Assembly (NCBI RefSeq): GCF_008086045.1
Contig: NZ_VSEY01000052.1
Location: 16,024 to 80,023 of the forward strand
Reading direction: 5' to 3'
DNA: 64,000 bases
Origin: Nonomuraea sp. PA05
GTDB lineage: Bacteria > Actinomycetota > Actinomycetes > Streptosporangiales > Streptosporangiaceae
Program-made: the position numbers and the translations under genes
Shown here: positions 32,868-41,288 of the stretch, one piece after another
How positions within the stretch are numbered: position 1 is the first letter of the stretch
Layout of the letters: each line of letters begins with the position of its first letter
Notes under the pieces: generated by a model
What the model saw: only the letters and a program-made list of their open reading frames with translations
The model's database searches: none
Told to the model about the DNA's origin: nothing

Positions 32868-34568
32868 TCAGCTCTGAAGATGGATCGCCGGCTCCGGGCG
32901 GTGGATCCCCCGGGGCCGGTAGCCGAGGGTGTCGGAGAGTCCGAGATAGTCGGCGAGCAGCCAGATGATGGCCAGCCACATCTCCGTCCCCTGCAGCCCA
33001 GGCGTGCGCGCCGCGCCGCTGCCTCCGCTCAGCGCGAAGCTGAACCCGGCGCCGTCCTGCCACCCGGCCAGCGCGCGGGCGAGGTGCTGCCTAGCCCACG
33101 CCTCGCCCTCCGCGCGACGATGCCGGGTCTGCTTGCCCAGCAGCCACAGCGGATGGATGACGTCGAGGACGTTGCAGGCGTTCCCGGTGTCCGGGCCGAA
33201 GTAGCGGGGGTCGCGGGCGTGGGTGAGGACGGTGTCCACGGCTCGTTCCGGATCCGGCAACGGCATCCCGAACTGGGCGAACGTGCCGCGTGTGAGCCGG
33301 TAGAAGCCGTTGACCACCATGAGCCAGCCGGAGTCGTTGTCCGGCTCGCCCCACATGCCGTGGGTCTGGCGGACGCGGGTGAGGAGCCAGCCGTACAGGG
33401 TCTCGACGTCGCCGCGCAGGCCGAAGTCGGCGAGGTTGCGGTAGAGGCCGGTGCCGATCGCGTCCACGACCGAGCCGGACGGCCACGCCTCGCGCGTCCA
33501 GTCGAGGTTGTCGAGGAGGGCGGTCAGATCCTGGGAGCGGAGGTCGTGGACGGCGTGGACCGGGTGGTGGAAGGCGGTGCCGAGGAGGTTGAGCGCGTAG
33601 CCGACGCAGAGTACGTGGTAGGCGGTCACGCCCTCCAGCTCCGGTCGTCCTCCGTCGGCCGTCTCGGGTGAGCCTGGGGCGCCGAGTTCGGGGATCAGGC
33701 CGGTTACCGCGTCCTGGCGGTCGCGGAGGAAGGCGATGATCTCGTCGCGGGCCGGGGTCGGCGGGGGGCCGGAGAGCAGGAGGTCAGCGATCTCCACGGC
33801 GTCGCACCAGGCGCGTACGGTGGGCGGGGCGCCGGGGCGGTCCACGTAGCGGTCGCCGGTCCAGCAGCGGAACAGCACCGCTTCCGCCTGTGCCCGCGCT
33901 CCTGCGGCGAACCGGGACAGCCGCGCCTCCAGGTCCTCACCTGGTACGGCGGCGCGGCCGGCGCCCGTCCCGTCCACCACGGCGGCGCGGCCGGCGCTCG
34001 CGGGGCGGGGGGTGCGGCGGTCGCGGATCGGCCGGGCCGGGTTGCCCGCCACCATGGCCCAGGCGGGCACGTCCTTGGTGACGACCGAGCCCGCCCCGAT
34101 GACCGCGTGGTCGCCGATCGCCACACCGTCGAGGATGACGACGTTCGAGCCGATCCACACGTCGTTCCCGATGCGGATGCCCTGGCTCGTGATGGGCTGG
34201 CGGAAGACCTGCCGGTCGGGCGCGGTTCCGTGGTTGAAGCCCAGCAGGGACGTGTGCGCCCCGATCCGTACGGCCTCGCCCAGCTCCACCTTGCCCCGCA
34301 CCACCGCGTACGGGTTGACGGTGCAGTCCCGGCCCATGGACACGTCGTCGGTGAGGTAGGCGTGCGCGGCGACGTAGGAGAAGTCGCCCATCCGCAGCCT
34401 GTCGGTGTAGACGGCGGCCAGCGGCGAGATGAACACCTTCCCGGCGGCGTCGAGGCCGATCCTGTCCCGCACCTCGTCCAGGTGGGCCTCCTGGGCGCCG
34501 CGGTCCTCGTCGGTGGCCTCGCCCCAGTACTTCCAGGGGCAGAAGTCGAACTTGTGCTGCTCGGTCAT
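32868..34568 (-). CDS. Left-handed beta-helix acyltransferase fused to an (alpha/alpha)-type domain
   Basis: The protein has 566 residues from ATG 34568, overlapping the GH2 stop (ATGA). Residues ~1-190 are a hexapeptide-repeat transferase of the maltose/galactoside O-acetyltransferase kind: VAIGDHAVIGAGSVVTKDVP, RIGNDVWIGSNVVILDG and GNPARPIRDR. After a linker near residue 200, residues ~215-560 form a helical domain with DNDSGWLMVVNGFYRLTRG, TGNACNVLDVIHPLWLL and GTEMWLAIIWLLADYLGLSDTLGY, resembling six-hairpin barrels. I know of no standard name for this fusion. It may acetylate a sugar freed by GH2, or the transferase half may be a detoxifying thiogalactoside-type acetyltransferase. No terminator is evident in the 105-base gap to the convergent GntR gene. 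Confidence 0.78.
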   Translation of the reverse strand: MTEQHKFDFCPWKYWGEATDEDRGAQEAHLDEVRDRIGLDAAGKVFISPLAAVYTDRLRMGDFSYVAAHAYLTDDVSMGRDCTVNPYAVVRGKVELGEAVRIGAHTSLLGFNHGTAPDRQVFRQPITSQGIRIGNDVWIGSNVVILDGVAIGDHAVIGAGSVVTKDVPAWAMVAGNPARPIRDRRTPRPASAGRAAVVDGTGAGRAAVPGEDLEARLSRFAAGARAQAEAVLFRCWTGDRYVDRPGAPPTVRAWCDAVEIADLLLSGPPPTPARDEIIAFLRDRQDAVTGLIPELGAPGSPETADGGRPELEGVTAYHVLCVGYALNLLGTAFHHPVHAVHDLRSQDLTALLDNLDWTREAWPSGSVVDAIGTGLYRNLADFGLRGDVETLYGWLLTRVRQTHGMWGEPDNDSGWLMVVNGFYRLTRGTFAQFGMPLPDPERAVDTVLTHARDPRYFGPDTGNACNVLDVIHPLWLLGKQTRHRRAEGEAWARQHLARALAGWQDGAGFSFALSGGSGAARTPGLQGTEMWLAIIWLLADYLGLSDTLGYRPRGIHRPEPAIHLQS

Positions 34569-37500
34569 GGGGCAATGTCCTCTCGGTGCACGGCGAGCAT
34601 CATGGACCAGGAGTAACGGCGGACCGCCAACCGGTAGCGCTCGGGCAGCGCCGGGCCGCAGGAGGCGCTGCCGACGCCCTGCTGGCCGTGGTCCAGGTTC
34701 AGCCACACCCGCCCGGAGTCGGCCAGGTCGTGCGGGCGGCGGGCGGTCTGCAGCGCCTCGCTCGTCCAGCGGCGGGCGGTGAAGTCCAGGTGCGGCGCGC
34801 CGTCCACGCGCAGGGTGGGCAGCCCCGGTCCCGACAGCTCCAGCCAGCGGGTCTCGACGTGGTTGCCGTTCTCCTGCGGGACGAGGTACGGGGTCTGCAG
34901 CCCGTCGATGGACCCGGCGAACCTGCCGACGCGGGCGGCGGCGCGGCTGTCGGCGTAGGACTCGCCGGGGCCCCGGCCGAACCATACGACGTCGGTGTAG
35001 CCGCCGGGCAGGGACCAGCGGGTGCCCATGCGGGGCGGGGTGATGGTGAGGTGGCCGTAGGCGGTGTCGTCCCAGTCGCCCACGGGATCGGCCTCGACGA
35101 GGAGGTGGAGGGCGCCGTCCTGCCAGCGGTAGGTGCAGGTGGTGCGGAAGCCGAGGGTGCGGGTGGCGGGGCCGCTGCGGCCGTGGACGACGAGGGTGTG
35201 GGGGTCGGGGTGTTCGACGGGGCCGGTGCGGTGGAGGAAGCGGTCCAGTCCTGCCGCCTGCCAGTCGGCTGCCAGGGCGTTGCGGGGGCCCTGGCCGTGG
35301 TCGTTCTCCGTGGGGGCGCGCCAGACGTCGAACGTGGGGCCGTCGAGTTCGAGCCTGCCGAGATGGGTCAGGCGTCCGGTCCTGACGTCGAACGTCGCCT
35401 CTCCGAGCGACACCATCCCGCCTCGGTGCGACGCGGCGCCAAGCGGCCGGCCGACATGCGTCGGGCTGGCGTGGGGCTGGGTGGCGTGGGACTGGGTGGC
35501 GTGGGACTGGGGGGCGTGCGTCGGGTCGGCGTGCGACTGCTCGGCGTGGGGTTGGTGCTCCTGGGGACGGGCCGGGGTGCCGGAGCCGAGGCGGGTCTGG
35601 CCCCAGGCGACCACGTGACCGGCCGCCGCCCAGGGCGTGTCCTCAGCGAGCGCCGCCTCGACGGTCAGCCACGTCTCACCGCCGGAAGCCGTGTCAGGCA
35701 CCAGGCCGGCGACCGCGTCCGGCAGCGGCACCCGCACCTCCGACCGCGCCGCGCACTCGGGCACGGACAGCACCCCCGACGCGACCCGCACCCCGTCCAC
35801 CTCCACGAGCCACCGGAAACCCAGGTGCGCGAGCGTCGCGAAGTCGTGCTTGTTGACCACCACCACCGAGGAGCCCTCCACCGTGATGGCCACCGGTTCG
35901 ATGGCCTTGCGCAGCTCGGCGAGCCCCGGCGACGGCGTCCGATCGGGGAACAGCAGCCCGTCCAGGCAGTACCGCTCCCCGTTGGGCTGGTAGTCGATGT
36001 CCCCGCCGTGCCGGTAGTACCGCCGCCCGCGCGCATCGACCGCCGCGAGCCCGTGATCGATCCACTCCCACACGAAGGCCCCGCAAAACCGCTCGTACGA
36101 CTCCAAGATCACCTGGTAGTCCACGAGCGATCCGGGCCCGTTGCCCATGGCGTGCGCGTACTCGCACAGCAGGAACGGCAGCCCCCGCCGCCGCACGTCG
36201 TCGGGGGATCCCGCGACGACGTCCGAGGGGGTCTCCTCCTTGCGCTGCCCGATGCGTTCGAGGTCGTCCAGTGACGGATACATGAGGCTGTAGAAGTCGG
36301 AGTGCCGGTAGCTGGGGTCGCGTTCGTAGTGCAGTGGCCGGGTGGGGTCGCGTTCGCGGATCCACGTCTCGATGTCGGCGAAGGCGGAGCCGCTGTCGCT
36401 CTCGTTGCCGAGGGACCAGATGACGACGCTGGGGTGGTTCTTGTCCCGCTCGACCATGCGTTCGACGCGGTCGAGGAGGGCGTCGCGCCACATGGGCTCG
36501 GCGGGCGGGTTGCCCTCCCATCCGGAGTAGATGAAGCCGTGCGTCTCGATGTCGCACTCGTCCACGACCCACAGCCCGTACTCGTCGCACAGCCGCAGGA
36601 ACTCGGGGTGCGGCGGGTAGTGGGCGGTGCGGACGGCGTTGACGTTGTGCCGCTTCATCAGCTCGATGTCACGGATCATGGTCTCGCGGTCGAGGGAGCG
36701 GCCGCGGTCGGGGTCGTGCTCGTGCCGGTTGACGCCGCGGAACAGCACGGGGGCGCCGTTGACGAGCAGCCGCCCGCCGGAGATCTCGACGGTTCTGAAG
36801 CCGATGGCCAGCGCGATCGTCTCGCCGGCGGCGCGCAGGGTGCCGCGGTAGAGGCGGGGGTGCTCGGCGCTCCACGGCTCCACCTCGCCGACGGTGACCT
36901 CCTGTCCCGTGGGGACGGCGATGCCCAGCTCCGGCACCTCCACCAGGCCTGGCATGTCGGAGGTGACGAGGAGGGTGCCCGATCCGGCGGAGTAGGAGGC
37001 GCGGACGGTGAAGTCGTCGATGCCGTCCTCGGGCCGCGACAGCAGCTCCACGTCGCGGAAGATACCGGGCAGCCACCACATGTCCTGGTCCTCCAGGTAG
37101 CTGCCGGACGACCAGCGCTGCACCCGTACGGCCAGGACGTTGCCGCGCGGCCGGACGACGTCGGTGACGTCGAACTCGAACGGCAGCCTGCTGCCCTTGG
37201 AGTGCCCGAGCAGCTCGCCGTTGAGCCAGACGGTGCCGCAGGAGTCGACGCCCTGGAAGCGCAGCACGCTGCGCCCCGGAGGCCAGGTGGCGGGCAGGTC
37301 GAAGTGGAGCCGGTAGTCGCCGGTGGGGTTCTGGTCCGGCAGGTGCGGCGGGTCGATGGGGAACGGGTAGGCGGTGTTGGTGTAGAGGGGCCTGTCGTGG
37401 CCTTCGAGGACCCAGTGCGACGGCACCCTGATCGTGTCCCAGCCGGTGTCGTCGAGGCCGGGGTCGGGGAACGACGGGCCGGTGCCGTCGGCGGTGCCGG

Positions 37501-37612
37501 AGAGCCGGAAGAGCCATCGGCCGTTGAGCGGGAGGCGGGGCGCGTCGGAGACGAAGTCCGCACGCGGCGCCCGCCGTCCGGTGCCCGGCCCTGGGTCCTC
37601 ATGAAAGATCAA
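34565..37612 (-). CDS. GH2 beta-galactosidase (LacZ-type), cytoplasmic
   Basis: The protein has 1015 residues from TTG 37612, behind GGAGG with 6-base spacing; a TTG at 37636 lacks a site and lies on the operator. The five LacZ domains are recognisable: jelly-roll sugar-binding (PLNGRWLFRLSG to RWSSGSYLEDQDMWW), Ig-like, the TIM barrel, a second sandwich and the small-chain domain (GRPLGAASHRGG onward). Catalytic residues are Glu in WSLGNESDSG and Glu in LLCEYAHAMGNG; RTAHYPPHPEF and DECDIETHG are also conserved. A His-Ala repeat insert sits before the last domain. It would remove beta-galactose from galactan or arabinogalactan side chains. Confidence 0.93.
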   Translation of the reverse strand: MIFHEDPGPGTGRRAPRADFVSDAPRLPLNGRWLFRLSGTADGTGPSFPDPGLDDTGWDTIRVPSHWVLEGHDRPLYTNTAYPFPIDPPHLPDQNPTGDYRLHFDLPATWPPGRSVLRFQGVDSCGTVWLNGELLGHSKGSRLPFEFDVTDVVRPRGNVLAVRVQRWSSGSYLEDQDMWWLPGIFRDVELLSRPEDGIDDFTVRASYSAGSGTLLVTSDMPGLVEVPELGIAVPTGQEVTVGEVEPWSAEHPRLYRGTLRAAGETIALAIGFRTVEISGGRLLVNGAPVLFRGVNRHEHDPDRGRSLDRETMIRDIELMKRHNVNAVRTAHYPPHPEFLRLCDEYGLWVVDECDIETHGFIYSGWEGNPPAEPMWRDALLDRVERMVERDKNHPSVVIWSLGNESDSGSAFADIETWIRERDPTRPLHYERDPSYRHSDFYSLMYPSLDDLERIGQRKEETPSDVVAGSPDDVRRRGLPFLLCEYAHAMGNGPGSLVDYQVILESYERFCGAFVWEWIDHGLAAVDARGRRYYRHGGDIDYQPNGERYCLDGLLFPDRTPSPGLAELRKAIEPVAITVEGSSVVVVNKHDFATLAHLGFRWLVEVDGVRVASGVLSVPECAARSEVRVPLPDAVAGLVPDTASGGETWLTVEAALAEDTPWAAAGHVVAWGQTRLGSGTPARPQEHQPHAEQSHADPTHAPQSHATQSHATQPHASPTHVGRPLGAASHRGGMVSLGEATFDVRTGRLTHLGRLELDGPTFDVWRAPTENDHGQGPRNALAADWQAAGLDRFLHRTGPVEHPDPHTLVVHGRSGPATRTLGFRTTCTYRWQDGALHLLVEADPVGDWDDTAYGHLTITPPRMGTRWSLPGGYTDVVWFGRGPGESYADSRAAARVGRFAGSIDGLQTPYLVPQENGNHVETRWLELSGPGLPTLRVDGAPHLDFTARRWTSEALQTARRPHDLADSGRVWLNLDHGQQGVGSASCGPALPERYRLAVRRYSWSMMLAVHREDIAP
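35444..35548 (-). repeat. 15-bp tandem repeat inserted in the GH2 gene (His-Ala pentapeptides)
   Basis: Seven 15-bp units start at 35548, 35533, 35518, 35503, 35488, 35473 and 35458 on the minus strand. They encode HAEQS, HADPT, HAPQS, HATQS, HATQP, HASPT and HVGRP. The array keeps frame and sits between the fourth and fifth LacZ domains, so it is probably a flexible linker grown by slippage. The histidines could bind metal; nothing shows that they do. Confidence 0.9.
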
Positions 37613-37634
37613 CGCCGCCTCCGGGAGGTGAGAC

Positions 37635-37735
37635 AAAACGTTTTAACCCTATAGAGCCGATGGTCCCCACACCAGATCTCACAGGCATTGACATCCGGGC
37701 GTGAATATATATATCATCCGGTAAATCGTTTTAAG
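37635..37735. promoter_or_regulatory. Divergent promoters with two LacI-type operators between GH2 and GH42 genes
   Basis: CAAAACGTTTTAA (37634-37646) contains the perfect palindrome AAAACGTTTT, and TAAATCGTTTTA (37722-37733) is a second copy with one mismatch. Both fit the central CG palindromes of LacI-family operators. A rightward promoter is TTGACA (37688-37693), a 16-base spacer and TATATC (37710-37715), placing the second operator just after the start point of the GH42 operon. The first operator sits immediately upstream of the GH2 start. The box TGAATATATATA (37702-37713) recurs near 25.5 kb. No LacI gene is encoded in this window. Confidence 0.72.
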
Positions 37736-37752
37736 ATCGCCTGGGGACTCTC

Positions 37753-39783
37753 ATGACGCCATCACCCCCGACGAGCAGCACCGGCATCCGCTTCGGCACC
37801 GCCTACTACTGGGAATACCAGCGGGCCCCCGACCTCAAGCGCGACCTCGACCTCATGGCCGAGGCCCGGATCGACACCCTTCGCGTGGGCGAGTCCGTCT
37901 GGTCCACCTGGGAGCCCCGCGACGGCGGGTTCGACCTCGGCTGGCTGACCCCCGTCCTCGACGGAGCCCACGAACGCGGCATGCGGGTCCTGCTCGGCAC
38001 CCCCACCTACGCCGTTCCGCCGTGGTTGCAGCGCAAGCACCCCGAGCTGGCCGTCGTACGGGCGGACGGCCGGCGCGTCCCCTGGGGCGCGCGCCAGGAG
38101 GTCGACTTCACCTCCCCCACCTTCCTCCGGTACGCCGAACGCGTCATCCGCCAGGTCATCGGCGCCCACGGCGGCCACCCGGCCGTGCTCGGGATCCAGC
38201 TCGACAACGAGCCAGGGCTGCACCTCATCCACAACGAGCCGGTGTTCGAGCGGTTCAAGGCTTGGCTGGCAAGCCGGTACGGCGACGTCGGGCGGCTCAA
38301 CGAGGAGTGGGGCCTGGCGTACTGGTCGCACCGCCTCACCTGCTGGGACGACCTGTGGCGGCCTGAAGGCAACACGACCCCCTCCTACGACCTGGCCTGG
38401 CGGCGGTTCCAGGCCGAGCTGACCACCGAGTTCATCGCCTGGCAGGCGGGCATCGTGCGCGAGCTGGTCCCCGGCGACCGCGAGCTGACCACCTGCCTGG
38501 CCTACCAGCGCCCGGCCTTGCACGACGTCGAGCTGTCGCGGCACCTGACGGTCACCAGCGGAAACGCCTACTACCTGCCCCAGGACGCGCTGGCCGGCGA
38601 CTCGCCCGTGGAGATCACCTGGTTCGCCACAGGACCGGCCGCGCTGTTGCAGGCCGCCGACCGCATGTACGCCTCCAGGGAGCAGCGGTTCTGGGTGACG
38701 GAGACCAACGCGGGCTCCATCGCCGGGTCGCAGCTCAACCTGCCGCCCTACGACGGCCAGCTCCGCCAGGCGGCGTGGGCGCTGGTCGCGCGGGGCGCGG
38801 AGATGATCTCGTACTGGCACTGGAACACGCTGCCCTACGGCGCGGAGACGTACTGGGGCGGGATACTCGGGCACGCCATGGAGCCCGGCCGCGTTCACGA
38901 CGAGATCGCGGCGCTCGGCGCGGAGCTGGAGCGGGCGGCCGACGACGTCACGGGGCTCACGCCGGACGCCGACGTCGGGTTCCTGTACTCGCACGACAGC
39001 AAGTGGGCGCTGAACTTCCAGCCGCCGCTCACCCCCGACGGGCGCAACCCCGACCCTGACTCCTACGAGCGGGTCCTGGCGACGTTCTACCAGGGGGCGG
39101 TGGACGCGGGGCTGCAGGTGGCGTTCGTGTCACAGGTCAAACGTTTGCCTGTGCTCGTGGCGCCCGCGCTGTACTGCCTGACGGACGAGACGGCGGCGGA
39201 GCTGGAGGCGTACGTGCGCGGCGGCGGGCACCTGATCATGACCTTCCGCACCGGGTACGCCGACGAGGAGGCCAGGGCGCGCACCGAGATCGCGCCCGGC
39301 CCGCTGCGCGCGCTGGCCGGGGTGCGGTATCTCGAATACTCGACGCTGCTGCGCCCCGTCCCCCTGCACGGGCTCGGTCTCGAGGACGTGGCACGGCACT
39401 GGGCGGACGGGCTGGAGCTGGAAGGCGCCGAGCCGCTGGCCCACTACGACCACCATCACTTCGGCCGCTGGCCCGCGATCACCCGCCATCGCGTGGGCGA
39501 AGGCACAGTCACCTACGTGGGCACGCTGCCGGGCAGGAAGCTGACGGCCGAGCTGTTCCGCCACGGAAAGCCCACGGCCCTGGTGGCCACGCGGTCCCAG
39601 CAGGTCACCGTGCACTCGGCGGTCAACGCGCGCGGCGAGCGCCTCTGGTTCGTCCACAACTGGTCCGACCGCGAGAGCACGGCGACCCTGACCGCCCAGG
39701 CGACCGAGGTCACCGGCCGCCGCGAACCCTTACCGCCGGGCCTGCTACGCCTGGCCCCCTTCGACATACGAGTGGTGAAATGA
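37753..39783 (+). CDS. GH42 beta-galactosidase
   Basis: The protein has 676 residues from ATG 37753, preceded by a weak GGGGA. The TIM barrel starts at FGTAYYWEYQRAPDLKRDLDLM. The acid/base Glu153 is in QLDNEPGLH and the nucleophile Glu317 is in FWVTETNAGS. The trimerisation/Rossmann-like domain (YVRGGGHLIMTFRTGYADE) and a C-terminal beta domain complete the usual GH42 layout. No signal peptide is present. It should act on beta-galactosides released from pectic galactan, complementing the divergent GH2. It heads a coupled operon of GH42, GH29, GH78 and GH43-like genes. Three consecutive rare codons at 39139-39147 form the palindrome CAAACGTTTG inside the gene (separate finding). Confidence 0.93.
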   Translation: MTPSPPTSSTGIRFGTAYYWEYQRAPDLKRDLDLMAEARIDTLRVGESVWSTWEPRDGGFDLGWLTPVLDGAHERGMRVLLGTPTYAVPPWLQRKHPELAVVRADGRRVPWGARQEVDFTSPTFLRYAERVIRQVIGAHGGHPAVLGIQLDNEPGLHLIHNEPVFERFKAWLASRYGDVGRLNEEWGLAYWSHRLTCWDDLWRPEGNTTPSYDLAWRRFQAELTTEFIAWQAGIVRELVPGDRELTTCLAYQRPALHDVELSRHLTVTSGNAYYLPQDALAGDSPVEITWFATGPAALLQAADRMYASREQRFWVTETNAGSIAGSQLNLPPYDGQLRQAAWALVARGAEMISYWHWNTLPYGAETYWGGILGHAMEPGRVHDEIAALGAELERAADDVTGLTPDADVGFLYSHDSKWALNFQPPLTPDGRNPDPDSYERVLATFYQGAVDAGLQVAFVSQVKRLPVLVAPALYCLTDETAAELEAYVRGGGHLIMTFRTGYADEEARARTEIAPGPLRALAGVRYLEYSTLLRPVPLHGLGLEDVARHWADGLELEGAEPLAHYDHHHFGRWPAITRHRVGEGTVTYVGTLPGRKLTAELFRHGKPTALVATRSQQVTVHSAVNARGERLWFVHNWSDRESTATLTAQATEVTGRREPLPPGLLRLAPFDIRVVK

Positions 39784-41288
39784 CCCGGTTCCACCCCACC
39801 TGGGAGTCTCTGCGCGCCCACCGCATCCCCCAGTGGTTCGGCGAGGCGAAGTTCGGCATCTGGTCGCACTGGGGCCCGCAGTCCGTGGCCCGCTCAGGCG
39901 ACTGGTACGCCCGCCACCTCTACGGCACGCAGCCCTGGTCCGAGCCCTGGGAACGCAAGCGGGCCGGCCGCCAGCACGCCCACCACCGCGCCCACTTCCC
40001 GGGCGGCGGCGCCAAGGACCTGTTCCACCAGTGGCGCGCCGAACGCTTCGACCCGGACGAGCTGATCGACCTCTACGTGTCCAGCGGCGCCCGCTACTTC
40101 GTCGCCCTGGCCACCCACTGCGACAACTTCGACCTGTGGGACTCCCGTCAGCACGGCTGGAACGCCGCCCGCGTCGGCCCGCGCCGCGACATCGTGGCCG
40201 CCTGGGAACGGGCGGCCAGGGCGGCGGGCCTGCCGTTCGGGCTGAGCTTCCACCAGAACTGGACGTGGCGCTGGCTCGACGTGGCCCACGGCAAGGACCC
40301 GGAGACCGGCGAGCCGTACGACGGCACGCTGACCAAGGCCGACGGCACCGGCACGTGGTGGGAGGGCCTCGACCCGGCCGAGCTCTACCCGGAGCGGCAC
40401 GACCCGGGCGCGAAGCCGCCGGCCCGCGAGGCGCAGCGCTTCTACGCCCGCGTCCGCGAGGCGCTCGACCGCTACCGCCCCGACCTGGTCTACCTGGACG
40501 ACGGCCGCCTGCCGTTCGACGCGGGCAGCGTGGTGGAGTCGCAGCCGGTCAGCACGGCGGGCCTGGACCTGCTGGCGCACTACTACAACACCTGCCCGAC
40601 CGGCGGCGCCGTCACGATCAAGGACGTGCCGGACGCCGACCGCACGGCCGTCCTGCTCGACTGCGAGCGCCGCCAGCTCGACGAGGCCCAGCCGCACCCG
40701 TGGCAGTTCGACACGAGCGACGGCGAGTGGTTCGACTGCTCCGACGACGACCCGATGTTCCACCCGCGCAAGAGCGCGCAGCAGATCATCCACACGCTGA
40801 TCGACGTGGTCAGCAAGAACGGCTGCCTGCTGCTGAACATCCCGCAGCACGCCGACGGCACGGTGGACGCCCACGCCCGCGAGCTGCTGGCCGGGGTGGG
40901 CGACTGGCTGCGGGTGTGCGGCGAGGGCGTGTACGGCACCACGCCCTGGCTGCGCGCGGCCGAGGGCACGACCGGCCTGGGCACGACCAAGGGGTACGAA
41001 GGGTACAACGAGGCCGACCGCGCCTACCGGCCGAGCGACATCCGCTTCACCCGGCGCGGCGACACCCTCTACGCCACCCTCCTGGCCTGGCCGAAGGACG
41101 GCACGGCCGCGATCACCAGCCTGGGCGCCGCCGCCGGGCTGGCGAAACGCCCGCCGGTCACCGTCGAGCTGCTCGGCCACGGCCCGGTCGGCTGGCGGCA
41201 CTCGGAGAAGGCGCTCTACGCGGACCTGCCGCCCCGGCCGCCGACCAAGGCCGCCCACATGCTCAAGATCACGGGAGTGTCATCGTGA
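39780..41288 (+). CDS. GH29 alpha-L-fucosidase
   Basis: The protein has 502 residues from ATG 39780 (ATGA overlap with GH42). The GH29 barrel is recognisable from WFGEAKFGIWSHWGPQSV, the YFVALATHCDNFDLWDS segment (conserved HHDGF-type loop), FGLSFHQNWTW and the nucleophile region LVYLDDGRLPF (Asp240/Asp241). NGCLLLNIPQHADGTVD begins the C-terminal part of the barrel and is diagnostic. A small C-terminal beta-sandwich follows. No signal peptide is seen. Fucose occurs on RG-II, xyloglucan and arabinogalactan proteins, so cytoplasmic removal of fucose from imported oligomers fits. The 3' end overlaps the GH78-type start (GTGA). Confidence 0.92.
   Translation: MTRFHPTWESLRAHRIPQWFGEAKFGIWSHWGPQSVARSGDWYARHLYGTQPWSEPWERKRAGRQHAHHRAHFPGGGAKDLFHQWRAERFDPDELIDLYVSSGARYFVALATHCDNFDLWDSRQHGWNAARVGPRRDIVAAWERAARAAGLPFGLSFHQNWTWRWLDVAHGKDPETGEPYDGTLTKADGTGTWWEGLDPAELYPERHDPGAKPPAREAQRFYARVREALDRYRPDLVYLDDGRLPFDAGSVVESQPVSTAGLDLLAHYYNTCPTGGAVTIKDVPDADRTAVLLDCERRQLDEAQPHPWQFDTSDGEWFDCSDDDPMFHPRKSAQQIIHTLIDVVSKNGCLLLNIPQHADGTVDAHARELLAGVGDWLRVCGEGVYGTTPWLRAAEGTTGLGTTKGYEGYNEADRAYRPSDIRFTRRGDTLYATLLAWPKDGTAAITSLGAAAGLAKRPPVTVELLGHGPVGWRHSEKALYADLPPRPPTKAAHMLKITGVSS

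Noticed and set aside
35444..35548. Short regular repeats suggestive of a CRISPR array
   Set aside because: The units are contiguous, in frame, 15 bp long and without spacers; they are a coding tandem repeat.
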